Source: UMGS1484 sp045593325
GTDB lineage: Bacteria; Bacillota; Clostridia; Oscillospirales; Acutalibacteraceae
Length of the DNA: 45,091 nucleotides
Reading direction: 5' to 3'
Assembly: GCA_045593325.1 (NCBI GenBank)
Contig: JAZNWL010000047.1
Coordinates: 1 to 45,091 of the forward strand
Shown: piece by piece, positions 7,564 to 16,451 of the stretch
Numbering within the stretch: the stretch's first letter is position 1
Layout of the letters: the number at the start of each line of letters is the position of its first letter
The notes under the pieces: generated by a model
Told to the model about the DNA's origin: nothing
The model's input: only the letters and a program-made list of their open reading frames with translations
Databases searched by the model: none
Made by a program: the position numbers and the translations under genes

Positions 7564-8817
7564 TCATTTTTCCCACAATCCAAGAAATTCCCCTGCCAAA
7601 TACAAAGAGCCGAAAATCACCACGGGTTTGGTTTGGGATTTTATAAAGGCAATGAGTTCTTCATTCACCAAGGCGGTTTGGGTTTCGCACCGTTCCTCAA
7701 ATAATTTTGCCAAATCCTCTGCCTCTAAAGAACGGGGTGAATTGGGGGTAACCGCTACAAGGGTTTTCAAATACGGAGCAATTTCATCCCGCAAATCGGT
7801 GGCGGCTTTATCGCTCATTACGCCACAAATACCAATGGCTTTTTTATCTTGCAAAAATTCATCCAAGGTCTTTGCCAGCGCCTTGGCGCCGTCAGGGTTA
7901 TGAGCGCCGTCCAACAAAACAAGAGGGTTTTGCCGCAATATTTGGCACCGCCCCAAATGGCGGGCGTTGGCAAGTCCTCTTTTCACCGCGGGTTTAGTAA
8001 CCCCGTACCCTTTTTCTCCCAAGACGTTCAAAATTTCCAAAGCGGTTACGGCATTGATGGGTTGGTATTCTCCCAAAAGGGAAAGGGTATATTCCTCATC
8101 CCCATAGGAAAAGGTAGTTCCTTTTGCCGACACTTCTTTCACCTGCAAGGCGGCGGCATTGGGAACGATCAGTCGGTTGCCTGTTTGGGCGGCTGTTTCC
8201 ATGGCAACAGCCAGGGCCTCCACCTCTTGCCCTAAGGACAGCACCGTCACGCCGTTTTCCTTCATGATGCCGCACTTTTCCCTCATAATTTCCCCCACCG
8301 AATTGCCCAGCAACTCGGTATGGTCCAGAGAAATATTGGTGATGGCGGTAACCAGGGGATGGGAGATCAGATTGGTGGCATCCAGTCGTCCCCCCAGGCC
8401 TGTTTCCAACACCACAAGGTCACACTGTTCTTGTGCAAAATAACAAAAGGCAACGGCGGTAATAAAGGCGAATTGGGATAGATCTTCTCCCAACGAGTCC
8501 ACCGCTTCTTTTACTTTACGGCAATGGCTGGCATAGGCTCCTTCTGAAATATATTCCCCATTCACCTGAAACCGTTCCCGAAAATCCACAAGATAAGGGG
8601 AGGTAAAAAGCCCCACCTTATACCCTGCCTGCTGTAAAACAGAGGCAGTCATTGCGCACACCGAACCTTTGCCGTTGGTGCCTGCCACGTGAACCGCCTT
8701 CAAAGTTTCCTGGGGATTTCCCAACCAGTTCATTACCCGAGAAAGGCAAGCAAGGCCCGGCGTTTTGCCGAGCCTTTTTAAGGATTGTGTATATTCCAAT
8801 GCTTGCTGATAATTCAT
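7564..8817 (-). CDS. folC: Folylpolyglutamate synthase / dihydrofolate synthase
   Basis: A 417-residue Mur-ligase-fold enzyme that adds glutamate to folates and in many bacteria also makes dihydrofolate from dihydropteroate. The ATP loop GTNGKGSV is at about residues 46-53, the folate-loop region YLVDFRERFQVNG follows near 80, LETGLGGRLDATN near 142-154, and the Mur-type C-terminal domain has LLDGAHNPDGA near 300. GTG 8824-8826 is also in frame, but ATG 8815-8817 gives the standard N-terminus; the ribosome site is weak for both. It is the last gene of the hom-lysC operon, twenty-one bases after valS. The valS-folC order is common in Firmicutes. Confidence 0.95.
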   Translation of the reverse strand: MNYQQALEYTQSLKRLGKTPGLACLSRVMNWLGNPQETLKAVHVAGTNGKGSVCAMTASVLQQAGYKVGLFTSPYLVDFRERFQVNGEYISEGAYASHCRKVKEAVDSLGEDLSQFAFITAVAFCYFAQEQCDLVVLETGLGGRLDATNLISHPLVTAITNISLDHTELLGNSVGEIMREKCGIMKENGVTVLSLGQEVEALAVAMETAAQTGNRLIVPNAAALQVKEVSAKGTTFSYGDEEYTLSLLGEYQPINAVTALEILNVLGEKGYGVTKPAVKRGLANARHLGRCQILRQNPLVLLDGAHNPDGAKALAKTLDEFLQDKKAIGICGVMSDKAATDLRDEIAPYLKTLVAVTPNSPRSLEAEDLAKLFEERCETQTALVNEELIAFIKSQTKPVVIFGSLYLAGEFLGLWEK

Positions 8818-8838
8818 TAATATCACTTACTCACTTGA

Positions 8839-11469
8839 TTACTTTTGCATAGAAGCAATGCTTTCATCAATAAGCTTGATTTTTTCTTGCAATTTCACTG
8901 CGGCTTCCCGTTGATTATCCACGATATGAGCGGGTGCCTTGCTGGTAAAGGCTTCGTTGTTGAGCTTTGCCATAACCCCGGCAAGAATTTTTTCGGTTTG
9001 TTCTTTTTCCTTGGAAAGACGGGCGATTTCAGCCCCAAAATCCACCAGTTGATCCATGGGGATATACAAGGTGGCATCGGCAGTTACAATGGAAACTGCA
9101 CCGGGCAAATCGAAGGATTCCCCAACCGTAACCTCCGAAGCGGATGCCAATTTTTGGAAGAACACACTACCGGTCTTAAAGGTATCTTCATATTTGGTAG
9201 CCACATATACTGCCGCCTTTTTGGAGGGGGCAACGTTCATTTCCGCACGGCGGTTCCGAGTGGCACGAATGGCATCCATAATGCGTTCAAATTCGGTGGC
9301 ATCCTGGGCGAAATTCAAATCTTCGCTGTATACCGGCCTTTCGGATTTCATAATGGTTTCCCCATCATGAGGCAGGGTTTGCCAGATCTCTTCAGTGATG
9401 AAGGGCATAAAGGGATGAAGCAGTTTCAAGGTGTTGGACATTACATACACCAGTACAGCTTTGGCTTCGGCTTTTGCCTTGGCATCTTCCCCGTTCAGGC
9501 GAACTTTTACCAGTTCAATATACCAGTCGCACAGTACGTCCCAAATAAAGTCGTACAATTTAGCAACGGCGATACACAATTCAAATTTTTCCAAATTGTC
9601 GGTTACTTCTTTCACCACGTTGTTGAAACGGGTAAGAATCCATTTGTCTTCCAAAGCAAGGGTTTCGGGCAAATGGGGTGCAGGTTCGTTTTCGTCCAGA
9701 TTCATCAGCACAAAACGAGCGGCATTCCAGATTTTATTGGCAAAGTTACGGGAGGCTTCTGCCTTTTCAGGCATATACCGCATATCGTTCCCGGGGCTGT
9801 TGCCGGTTGCCAGGGTGAACCGCAGGGCATCGGCGCCGTATTTGTCGATTTCTTCCAGGGGATCAATGCCATTGCCCAAGGATTTGGACATTTTACGACC
9901 TTGAGAGTCCCGAACGATACCGTGCATAAGAACGGTATTGAAGGGTGTTTCGCCCATATTTTCAATTCCCGAGAAGATCATACGGGCAACCCAGAAGAAG
10001 ATAATATCATACCCGGTAACCAACGTATTGGTGGGGTAGAAATATTTCAGATCTTTGGTATCATCAGGCCAACCCAAAGTGGAGAAAGGCCACAACGCCG
10101 AGGAGAACCAGGTATCCAAGGTATCGGGATCCTGATGTAAATGGGTACTGCCGCATTTGGGGCAAACGGTTACGTCATCTTCCTTGGTTACAATGATTTC
10201 ATCGCAATCGTCGCAATACCAAACGGGCAAGCGGTGACCCCACCAAAGTTGACGGGAGATACACCAGTCACGGATGTTTTCCATCCAGTTATAATAGGTT
10301 TTTTCAAAGCGTTCGGGAATAATGTGGGTTTTCTTGGAACGAACCGCTTCAATGGCAGGTTTTGCCAGGGGTTCCATTTTTACAAACCATTGGTAGGAAA
10401 CCCAGGGTTCCACGGTGGTGTGGCAACGATAACATTCCCCAACGTTATGTTTATGAGGTTCCACTTCCAGCAAGAAGCCGCCGGCTTTCAGGTCTTCCAC
10501 CACGGCTTTCCGGGCTTCAAAACGGTCCATCCCCACGTATTTTCCGCCGTTTTCGTTGACGGTTGCCGATTCATCAAAAATATTGATTACAGGCAGGTTA
10601 TGACGAAGACCAACTTCAAAGTCGTTGGGGTCATGGGCAGGGGTAATTTTTACCGCACCGGTTCCGAATTCAGGGTCAACGTAAGTGTCGGCAACGATGG
10701 GAATTTCCCGATTCATCAAGGGAAGCATTAAGGTTTTTCCCACCATATCTTTATACCGAGGGTCATCGGGGTGCACAGCCACAGCGGTGTCCCCCATCAT
10801 GGTTTCGGGACGGGTGGTGGCAAGTTCAATGTATCCGCTGCCGTCGGTCAAGGGATACCGCAAGTGCCAGAAGAAACTGTCTTGTTCGGTATATTCCACT
10901 TCGGCATCGGAGATAGAGGTTTTACAATGAGGGCACCAGTTGATGATACGTTCCCCACGGTAAATGAGGCCCTTTTCATACAAACGGGTGAACACTTCTT
11001 TTACGGCTTTGGAACAACCTTCGTCCATGGTGAACCGTTCCCGTTGCCAGTCGCAAGAGGAACCCAATTTACGAAGTTGGGTGGTAATGCGGTTGCCGTA
11101 GGTTTCTTTCCAAGCCCAAGCCCGTTCCAAAAATCCTTCACGGCCCAAATCTTCTTTGGTAATGCCTTCTTCTGCCATGGCGGCAACAATTTTGGCTTCG
11201 GTGGCAATGGAGGCATGGTCAGTCCCGGGGAGCCACAGGGTGCAATAACCCTGCATACGGCGGAACCGAATCAAAATATCCTGCAACGTATTATCCAAAG
11301 CATGACCCATGTGCAGTTGACCGGTAATGTTGGGAGGGGGCATCACAATGGTATAAGGCTTTTTGGTTCCATCAGCCTCCATGTGAAAATAGCCGTTGTC
11401 TTCCCAGAACCGATACAGCCGTTCTTCAACCGACTTGGGATCATAAATTTTATCCAGCTGTTTACTCAT
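8839..11469 (-). CDS. valS: Valyl-tRNA synthetase
   Basis: An 876-residue class Ia aminoacyl-tRNA synthetase that charges tRNA-Val. The HIGH-type motif is HMGHA at residues 53-57, within PPPNITGQLHMGHALDN, and KMSKS is near residue 525 in GRKMSKSLGNG. Between them lies the editing domain (about 190-345, with TTRPETMMGDTAVAVHP). A C-terminal coiled-coil arm (EIARLSKEKEQTEKI, about 810-876) is the usual ValRS tail. AAGGA precedes the ATG. There is only a 15-base gap to the upstream methyltransferase gene and no T-box leader, so it is transcribed with the lysC operon. Full length. Confidence 0.98.
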   Translation of the reverse strand: MSKQLDKIYDPKSVEERLYRFWEDNGYFHMEADGTKKPYTIVMPPPNITGQLHMGHALDNTLQDILIRFRRMQGYCTLWLPGTDHASIATEAKIVAAMAEEGITKEDLGREGFLERAWAWKETYGNRITTQLRKLGSSCDWQRERFTMDEGCSKAVKEVFTRLYEKGLIYRGERIINWCPHCKTSISDAEVEYTEQDSFFWHLRYPLTDGSGYIELATTRPETMMGDTAVAVHPDDPRYKDMVGKTLMLPLMNREIPIVADTYVDPEFGTGAVKITPAHDPNDFEVGLRHNLPVINIFDESATVNENGGKYVGMDRFEARKAVVEDLKAGGFLLEVEPHKHNVGECYRCHTTVEPWVSYQWFVKMEPLAKPAIEAVRSKKTHIIPERFEKTYYNWMENIRDWCISRQLWWGHRLPVWYCDDCDEIIVTKEDDVTVCPKCGSTHLHQDPDTLDTWFSSALWPFSTLGWPDDTKDLKYFYPTNTLVTGYDIIFFWVARMIFSGIENMGETPFNTVLMHGIVRDSQGRKMSKSLGNGIDPLEEIDKYGADALRFTLATGNSPGNDMRYMPEKAEASRNFANKIWNAARFVLMNLDENEPAPHLPETLALEDKWILTRFNNVVKEVTDNLEKFELCIAVAKLYDFIWDVLCDWYIELVKVRLNGEDAKAKAEAKAVLVYVMSNTLKLLHPFMPFITEEIWQTLPHDGETIMKSERPVYSEDLNFAQDATEFERIMDAIRATRNRRAEMNVAPSKKAAVYVATKYEDTFKTGSVFFQKLASASEVTVGESFDLPGAVSIVTADATLYIPMDQLVDFGAEIARLSKEKEQTEKILAGVMAKLNNEAFTSKAPAHIVDNQREAAVKLQEKIKLIDESIASMQK

Positions 11470-11484
11470 GATTTTTCCGTCCTT

Positions 11485-12216
11485 CTATACTTTCTTCATC
11501 ACGCAAATCATCCGTTGACCGTCTTCCCGTGGAGGGTCAAAAGTTAAGTCCTCAAACACATCCACCGGCTCAAACCAGGGAGAAGCCGCCTTTTGCAATT
11601 CTTCCAAGGTATATCCCCGCTCTTCAAAGGTTTCAGTGGTGCGGGTGTACGCCCCGTTTTGGGGGATAAACAAGTCCAGGCTGATTTTGGTAAGTCGTTC
11701 CTGTGTTTGATTCTGCCACACACAGTAAACGTCATGGGTATCATACACAAAGGTATGATTTCCTAAAATGTTCTCATGTTTATAAGGGGTGTTCACATCG
11801 AACACAAACAAATTCCCCGGTTCCAAAAAATACCGCAGTCTGCCGAAGAAATCCTTCAGTTCCCCCTGCCCCGTGATATGGTTCAGGGTGTCAAAGGTGG
11901 AAATCGCCCCTTGGGCGGTACCGTACAGGTCCAGTTCCCTAAGGTCCTGGCAAACCCACAGAATATCCACATCGGCAGGTGTTTCTTCCCGTGCTTTGGC
12001 AAGCATTTCGGGAGAACCGTCCACCCCAACCATTTCCTTGCCCTTGTTTGCCAGCAGGCGGGTCATACGGCCCGTTCCGCAACCAAGGTCTAAAAGGCAA
12101 GGGGGATCTTGCCCGTATTTTTCAAAAACCGAAAGGAGATAGTCTCCCCGTTTTTCATAGTCCACCCTACCCATGAGGGTGTCGTAAACCCAAGCAAAGG
12201 TGTGGTAACCGCTCAT
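11485..12216 (-). CDS. Class I SAM-dependent methyltransferase
   Basis: A 243-residue Rossmann-type methyltransferase. Motif I LLDLGCGTGRMTRLLA is at about residues 41-56, VGVDGSPEMLAKARE (acidic ribose-binding Asp) follows at about 63-77, and the IST-FDTLNHI segment near 105-115 is the motif IV region. The substrate is not predictable. Its ATG overlaps the stop of the yerC-like gene by one base and it ends 15 bases before valS, so it is inside the operon. Similar genes sit near valS or yerC in related Clostridia, but their function is not known. Confidence 0.85.
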   Translation of the reverse strand: MSGYHTFAWVYDTLMGRVDYEKRGDYLLSVFEKYGQDPPCLLDLGCGTGRMTRLLANKGKEMVGVDGSPEMLAKAREETPADVDILWVCQDLRELDLYGTAQGAISTFDTLNHITGQGELKDFFGRLRYFLEPGNLFVFDVNTPYKHENILGNHTFVYDTHDVYCVWQNQTQERLTKISLDLFIPQNGAYTRTTETFEERGYTLEELQKAASPWFEPVDVFEDLTFDPPREDGQRMICVMKKV

Positions 12217-12503
12217 TACTTTTTCAAGCGTTCCAGTACCATCTGGTACCCGTCGTTACCGTAGGAAAGCGAACGGTTTACCCGACTGATGGTGGCGGTG
12301 GAAGCCCCGGTTTCTTTCACAATATCGCTGTAAACCTTTTTGTCTTTCAGCATCACTGCAACCTGGTACCGTTGCGACATGGACTTCAGTTCCTGAACCG
12401 TGCAGAGATCACCGAAAAAGTCGTTACATTCTTCCACGGTTTCCAGGGTGAGAATGGCTTCAAACAAGTTGTTCAATTCTTGCAAATTCAATTTTTCATC
12501 CAT
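12216..12503 (-). CDS. YerC/YecD family TrpR-like DNA-binding protein
   Basis: A 95-residue protein of the TrpR superfamily. The helix-turn-helix is in the second half: SDIVKETGAS followed by TATISRVNRSL (about residues 59-79), and the dimerisation helices include TVQELKSMSQRYQVA. It matches the YerC family, which is widespread in Firmicutes and uncharacterised as to ligand. It is 21 bases after lysC and overlaps the methyltransferase gene by one base. Its position invites the idea that it regulates the amino acid operon, but that is inference only. Length is typical. Confidence 0.88.
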   Translation of the reverse strand: MDEKLNLQELNNLFEAILTLETVEECNDFFGDLCTVQELKSMSQRYQVAVMLKDKKVYSDIVKETGASTATISRVNRSLSYGNDGYQMVLERLKK

Positions 12504-12524
12504 TTGACTGTACCGTCCTGTTAC

Positions 12525-13727
12525 TTATTTGGAAAAGAACATATCGTGAACGGCTTGCACCGCACGGTCAGCATCCTTTTGGTCAATGAGCACCGAAATT
12601 TTAATTTCGCTGGTGGCAATCATTTGAATGTTGATGTCGTTATTAAACAAGGCTTCGAACATTTTGCTGGCAACACCGGGATGAGATTCCATACCGGCAC
12701 CAACAATGGAAAGTTTGGTAACGTTGGTGTCCACCAGAACTTTGGCGTCCCCGGTAACCCCGGAGCGGGTCAAAGCGTCAACGGTATCGTCTTTCTGGTC
12801 GGCGGATACGGTGAACACAATGTCTTTACTGCCGTCACGGCCGATGGATTGCAAAATAATATCCACGTTGATTTTAGCGGCAGACAAAACTGCAAAGATT
12901 TTGTAAGCAACGCCGGGGGTGTCAGCAACACCCATAATGGTGATACGGGCAACGTTATTGTCTTTTGCCACGCCACGAATTAACATTTTTTCCATACCAG
13001 TTACCTCCCTGACCTTGGTTCCGGGTTTGCGTTCCAAACTGGAGCAAACTTCAAGGTCTACACTATATTTTTTAGCCATTTCTACGGAACGGTTATGCAG
13101 AACCTGTGCCCCCAACGTGGCAAGTTCCAGCATTTCATCATAGGTGATTTCATCCAGTTTCTGTGCCCCTGTTACCTTGCGGGGGTCAGCGGTGTAAACC
13201 CCGTCAACGTCGGTGAAGATCTGGCACACGTCGGCTTTCAAGGTGGCGGCGATTGCCACAGCGGTGGTGTCTGAACCGCCACGGCCCAGGGTGGTGATAT
13301 CATCATATTTGTTGATACCCTGGAACCCTGCCAGAATAATAATATTCCGTTTGGAAAGTTCCAGATTCAGCCGTTCGGTGTCAATCTTCTTGATACGGGC
13401 ATTGGAATGGTTGGAATCGGTTTTCAGGCCAATTTGCCATCCCAAAAGGGAAACCACGGGAAGCCCCATGCCTTGCAATGCCATTGCCAACAGGGAAGCC
13501 GACATTTGTTCCCCTGCGGTAAGCAACATATCCATTTCCCGTTTGGAAGCACGGGGGTTGATCTCCACCGCTTTTTCAATTAAATCATCGGTGGTGTCCC
13601 CCTGAGCAGAAACAATAACCACAACGTCATTTCCCGCCCGATAGGTTTCGGCAATAATGGAAGCCACGTTCCGCACGCGGTCGGCGTTGGCAACCGAACT
13701 ACCGCCAAACTTCTGTACTACTAACAT
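12525..13727 (-). CDS. lysC: Aspartate kinase (monofunctional, ACT-regulated)
   Basis: A 400-residue kinase catalysing the first step of the lysine/threonine/methionine pathway, ATP + aspartate to aspartyl phosphate. The N-terminal VVQKFGGSSVAN (residues 3-14), DLIEKA and the GRGGSDTTAVA nucleotide/aspartate motif (near 148-158), plus FTDVDGVYTADPRKV, define the catalytic domain. Two ACT domains occupy about 260-400 (VADTPGVAYKIFAVL; GMESHPGVASKMFEAL), so feedback control by lysine and/or threonine is expected. AGGAGG lies before the ATG. It follows hom by 44 bases in the same operon. Confidence 0.97.
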   Translation of the reverse strand: MLVVQKFGGSSVANADRVRNVASIIAETYRAGNDVVVIVSAQGDTTDDLIEKAVEINPRASKREMDMLLTAGEQMSASLLAMALQGMGLPVVSLLGWQIGLKTDSNHSNARIKKIDTERLNLELSKRNIIILAGFQGINKYDDITTLGRGGSDTTAVAIAATLKADVCQIFTDVDGVYTADPRKVTGAQKLDEITYDEMLELATLGAQVLHNRSVEMAKKYSVDLEVCSSLERKPGTKVREVTGMEKMLIRGVAKDNNVARITIMGVADTPGVAYKIFAVLSAAKINVDIILQSIGRDGSKDIVFTVSADQKDDTVDALTRSGVTGDAKVLVDTNVTKLSIVGAGMESHPGVASKMFEALFNNDINIQMIATSEIKISVLIDQKDADRAVQAVHDMFFSK

Positions 13728-13771
13728 ATATACTCCTCCAAAAACAAAGGTTTCGTATTTCCTTTATGGAA

Positions 13772-15010
13772 TTATTCGCAAACCCAGAATACGTTCAAAG
13801 GTTCAATTTCCATGCTCAGCCGCTTGATTTTATCTTCGATGGCCGAAAGGGTATCTTTGGGTGCGATAAAGGCAATTTCATGGGCGGGAGCATCGGGGTA
13901 ATCCAACACTTCCACACAGCCAAACAATTCATTGATCTCTTCATAAGCCTTTTGGGTATCGGCGGCTTTGGCATGAACGTAAACCGCCATTTGTTCCTGA
14001 CCGCAATCAGCAACGTAATCGGTGGTACCCTCTTCCCAGAAAACGTATTTTCTGGCTTTCAGGTGTTTCACACAGTCGATCATGTCTGCCATAACGGCGC
14101 TGGCGGTGGGTAACTTCCCTGCCCCTTTGCCGTAGAACATCACATCGCCTGTGGCGTCCCCCCGCACCATAATGGCGTTGAATACGTCATCCACCATGGA
14201 AAGGGGACTGTGTTTGGAAACCAGCATGGGAGAAACCGCACATTGGATCTTCCCGTCTTCCTGCATGCGGGTTCTGCCAATGAGTTTAATGACAGAATTG
14301 TAAGCCTTGGCGTAGGCAACGTCAGTCTCGGTGATTTTGGTGATCCCTTCGGTTTTCACCTGGGCGGGATACACGTGTTTTCCGTAAGCCAAGGATGCCA
14401 GAATACAGATCTTACGGCAAGCGTCGTGACCGTCCACGTCGGCAGAGGGATTGCGTTCGGCATATCCCAATTCCTGAGCCAGAGCAAGAGCATCGTCGAA
14501 CGCCATACCGTCTTTGATCATTTTAGTCATGATAAAGTTGGTGGTGCCGTTTAAAATACCCAGAATTTCAGTAATGGTATTGGCGGCAAGGCATTGATTC
14601 ATGGGGCGCAAAATGGGAATCCCGCCCCCAACGCTGGCTTCAAACAGGAAATTCACGTTGTTTTCCTTGGCAATGGCAAGCAGTTCTGCCCCTTTGGCAG
14701 CCACCAATTCTTTATTGGAGGTTACCACGTTTTTCCCTGCCAACAACAACTGTTTCACGTAATCGTAAGCAGGTTTCAAGCCCCCCATCACTTCAGCAAC
14801 CACCGAAACTTTGGGGTCGTTTAAAATATCGTTAAAATCTTTGGTGAATTTATCACTGTAAGGAAGACCGGGAAATTCCCGCAGATCCAACACATGACGA
14901 AGTTCCATTTGAGAACCGGCGCGTTGTTCAATGCTTTTCTGATTCATGAAAAACAGTTCCGCAACCCCGGAACCCACAACGCCATGGCCCATAATTGCCA
15001 ATCCTTGCAT
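13772..15010 (-). CDS. hom: Homoserine dehydrogenase
   Basis: A 412-residue enzyme that reduces aspartate semialdehyde to homoserine in threonine and methionine synthesis. The NAD(P) loop GHGVVGSGV is at about residues 7-15; VVAEVMGGLKPAYDYVKQLL, KNVVTSNKELVA and the catalytic-domain EASVGGGIPI motif follow; ILNGTTNFIMTKM is near 177-189. The C-terminal ACT domain is about 335-412. Starting at 15010 (MQGLAIMGHG) fits better than the in-frame ATG at 15034, since AAAGGA lies about ten bases upstream of the former. First gene of the hom-lysC-yerC-methyltransferase-valS-folC operon. Confidence 0.95.
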   Translation of the reverse strand: MQGLAIMGHGVVGSGVAELFFMNQKSIEQRAGSQMELRHVLDLREFPGLPYSDKFTKDFNDILNDPKVSVVAEVMGGLKPAYDYVKQLLLAGKNVVTSNKELVAAKGAELLAIAKENNVNFLFEASVGGGIPILRPMNQCLAANTITEILGILNGTTNFIMTKMIKDGMAFDDALALAQELGYAERNPSADVDGHDACRKICILASLAYGKHVYPAQVKTEGITKITETDVAYAKAYNSVIKLIGRTRMQEDGKIQCAVSPMLVSKHSPLSMVDDVFNAIMVRGDATGDVMFYGKGAGKLPTASAVMADMIDCVKHLKARKYVFWEEGTTDYVADCGQEQMAVYVHAKAADTQKAYEEINELFGCVEVLDYPDAPAHEIAFIAPKDTLSAIEDKIKRLSMEIEPLNVFWVCE

Positions 15011-15043
15011 GGATATACCATCCTTTCTTTTCATACACTACAA

Positions 15044-15074
15044 GGGGTACTTGCATAACTTTCCAAAGTACTCC
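15044..15074 (-). promoter_or_regulatory. Imperfect hairpin in the hom leader
   Basis: GGGGTACTT (15044-15052) and AAGTACTCC (15066-15074) pair over 8 of 9 bases, within the roughly 75-base leader between the hom promoter and its start. No T-run follows, so it is not a terminator; a regulatory role is possible but unproven. No recognised riboswitch was seen. Confidence 0.3.
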
Positions 15075-15091
15075 AGTATAAATACAAAGGC

Positions 15092-15120
15092 ATTATACTA
15101 CAATTTCACACTTTAATCAA
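15092..15120 (-). promoter_or_regulatory. Sigma-A promoter of the hom operon
   Basis: On the minus strand TTGATT (15115-15120) and TATAAT (15092-15097) are 17 bases apart, about 82 bases upstream of the hom start. It is back to back with the promoter of the rightward permease gene. Confidence 0.75.
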
Positions 15121-15181
15121 GTGAAATTTCGCATTTATTTCATGTTTTTGGAGAAAATAAAATAAAATTTTGCCTTATCCG

Positions 15182-15210
15182 TTGCAAATTGGAAAGGAAT
15201 CCTGTAGAAT
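15182..15210 (+). promoter_or_regulatory. Promoter of the YtvI-like permease gene
   Basis: TTGCAA (15182-15187) and TAGAAT (15205-15210) on the plus strand with 17-base spacing, about 37 bases before the GTG start at 15247. Confidence 0.7.
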
Positions 15211-15246
15211 AAGAAAAAACGACTCGATAAAAGGAGTGATACTGCC

Positions 15247-16398
15247 GTGACCGTGGAAAACAAAAAGAATTTTATTATCAATACCGCTTATATTGCGGTC
15301 ATTGCCGTTCTGATCTATTTTGCCCTGAAATACCTGGCGGTCTGGTTGCTTCCTTTTGTCATTGGGTTTGTTTGCGCTTTGGCTTTGCAAAAACCCGTAG
15401 CCTTTCTTTCAAAGAAAACCAGAATTCCCAGGGGCATTTGGGCACTGTTGCTGGTTGCCACCATTCTTACGGTGCTGTTTGGCTCCATCGCCTTTTTGGG
15501 ATACAATTTATACGACCAGTCTTTGCAACTGGTTACCCGATTAACCGACGAACTGCCCTCCATTAAAGATACCTTCAGCAGTCTGGCGGGGCGTTTTTCC
15601 GGCTGGCTGAACAATCTTCCCGAAAGCATTGCTTCCACGATCCGCACTTCTCCCGCCTCTTTGGTGGAATCCATTATTGAATTCTTATCAGGATTTGTTA
15701 CCACCCTTGCCAAAGGCGCCATTGTCAGTGTGCCTTCCCTGCTGCTGACTTCCATCATTTCCATTGTGGCATGCTGTTTTATTACCATTGACTATTATAA
15801 AATCACCAACTTTATTCTTTGCCAGTTTTCGGTGGATACCCAAAAGGTTCTGCTGAAAACCAAAAAGGTGTTTGTGGAAAACATCCTGAAAATGCTCCGA
15901 GGATACATTCTCATTATATTCATCACCTTTATTGAGTTGTTCATGGGTTTCTTGATTTTAGATATTCCCTACACCGCCACCATCGCATTCCTGGTTGCCA
16001 TTGTGGATATTTTCCCCATTGTTGGCACAGGAACGGTGCTGATTCCCTGGGCAATTATTGACCTGTGCATCGGAAAAACCGGAACCGGCGTCGGGCTGTT
16101 GATTTTGTATATTTTAATCACCGTGATCCGCAACGTGATCGAACCCAAAATCATTGGGGACCAAATCGGCCTGCCTGCCATTGTCACCTTGATGGCCATG
16201 TATATCGGCTTGAATCTGTTTGGTCTGATGGGATTGTTGGCATTGCCCGTTTTGGTGATCGTTACCGTAAAGCTCCAGGATTCAGGCATGATCCACATTT
16301 GGAAAACCGGCACCTGCGTTGCCCCTTCCATTGTAAGATGGGAACAGGAAATGGCAGAAAAACGAGCCAAAGAAAAGAAAACAAAAAAACAAAAATAA
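15247..16398 (+). CDS. AI-2E family transporter (YtvI-like)
   Basis: A 383-residue integral membrane protein with about seven or eight hydrophobic segments: paired helices at the N-terminus (residues 8-45), one near 70-90, a soluble stretch with SLQLVTRLTDELPSIKDTF, and a C-terminal cluster (about 155-360). The family hallmark region FPIVGTGTVLIPWAIIDL is present. It matches the AI-2E/PerM family, in particular the YtvI branch found in spore formers, where a sporulation role has been proposed; the transported molecule is unknown. It starts with GTG at 15247, ten bases after AAGGAG. The tail is strongly basic (KRAKEKKTKKQK). It is monocistronic, with its own promoter and terminator. Confidence 0.85.
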   Translation: MTVENKKNFIINTAYIAVIAVLIYFALKYLAVWLLPFVIGFVCALALQKPVAFLSKKTRIPRGIWALLLVATILTVLFGSIAFLGYNLYDQSLQLVTRLTDELPSIKDTFSSLAGRFSGWLNNLPESIASTIRTSPASLVESIIEFLSGFVTTLAKGAIVSVPSLLLTSIISIVACCFITIDYYKITNFILCQFSVDTQKVLLKTKKVFVENILKMLRGYILIIFITFIELFMGFLILDIPYTATIAFLVAIVDIFPIVGTGTVLIPWAIIDLCIGKTGTGVGLLILYILITVIRNVIEPKIIGDQIGLPAIVTLMAMYIGLNLFGLMGLLALPVLVIVTVKLQDSGMIHIWKTGTCVAPSIVRWEQEMAEKRAKEKKTKKQK

Positions 16399-16410
16399 TC
16401 CATAAATGAA

Positions 16411-16445
16411 ACAACCGCCGAGGATTTTCCTCGGCGGTTTTATTA
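16411..16445. terminator. Strong intrinsic terminator between convergent genes
   Basis: Perfect 11-bp stem (AACCGCCGAGG at 16413-16423 with 16429-16439), loop ATTTT, followed by a T-rich tract. It serves the permease gene and perhaps, in reverse, the solute-binding protein gene. Confidence 0.9.
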
Positions 16446-16451
16446 TAAGTT

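Noticed and set aside
8845..10140. Long plus-strand open frame (about 431 codons)
   Set aside because: Antisense to valS, no start signals and no recognisable protein pattern.
11470..11484. T-box riboswitch upstream of valS, and likewise before hisS and aspS
   Set aside because: Gaps are only about 15 bases and contain nothing but ribosome binding sites.
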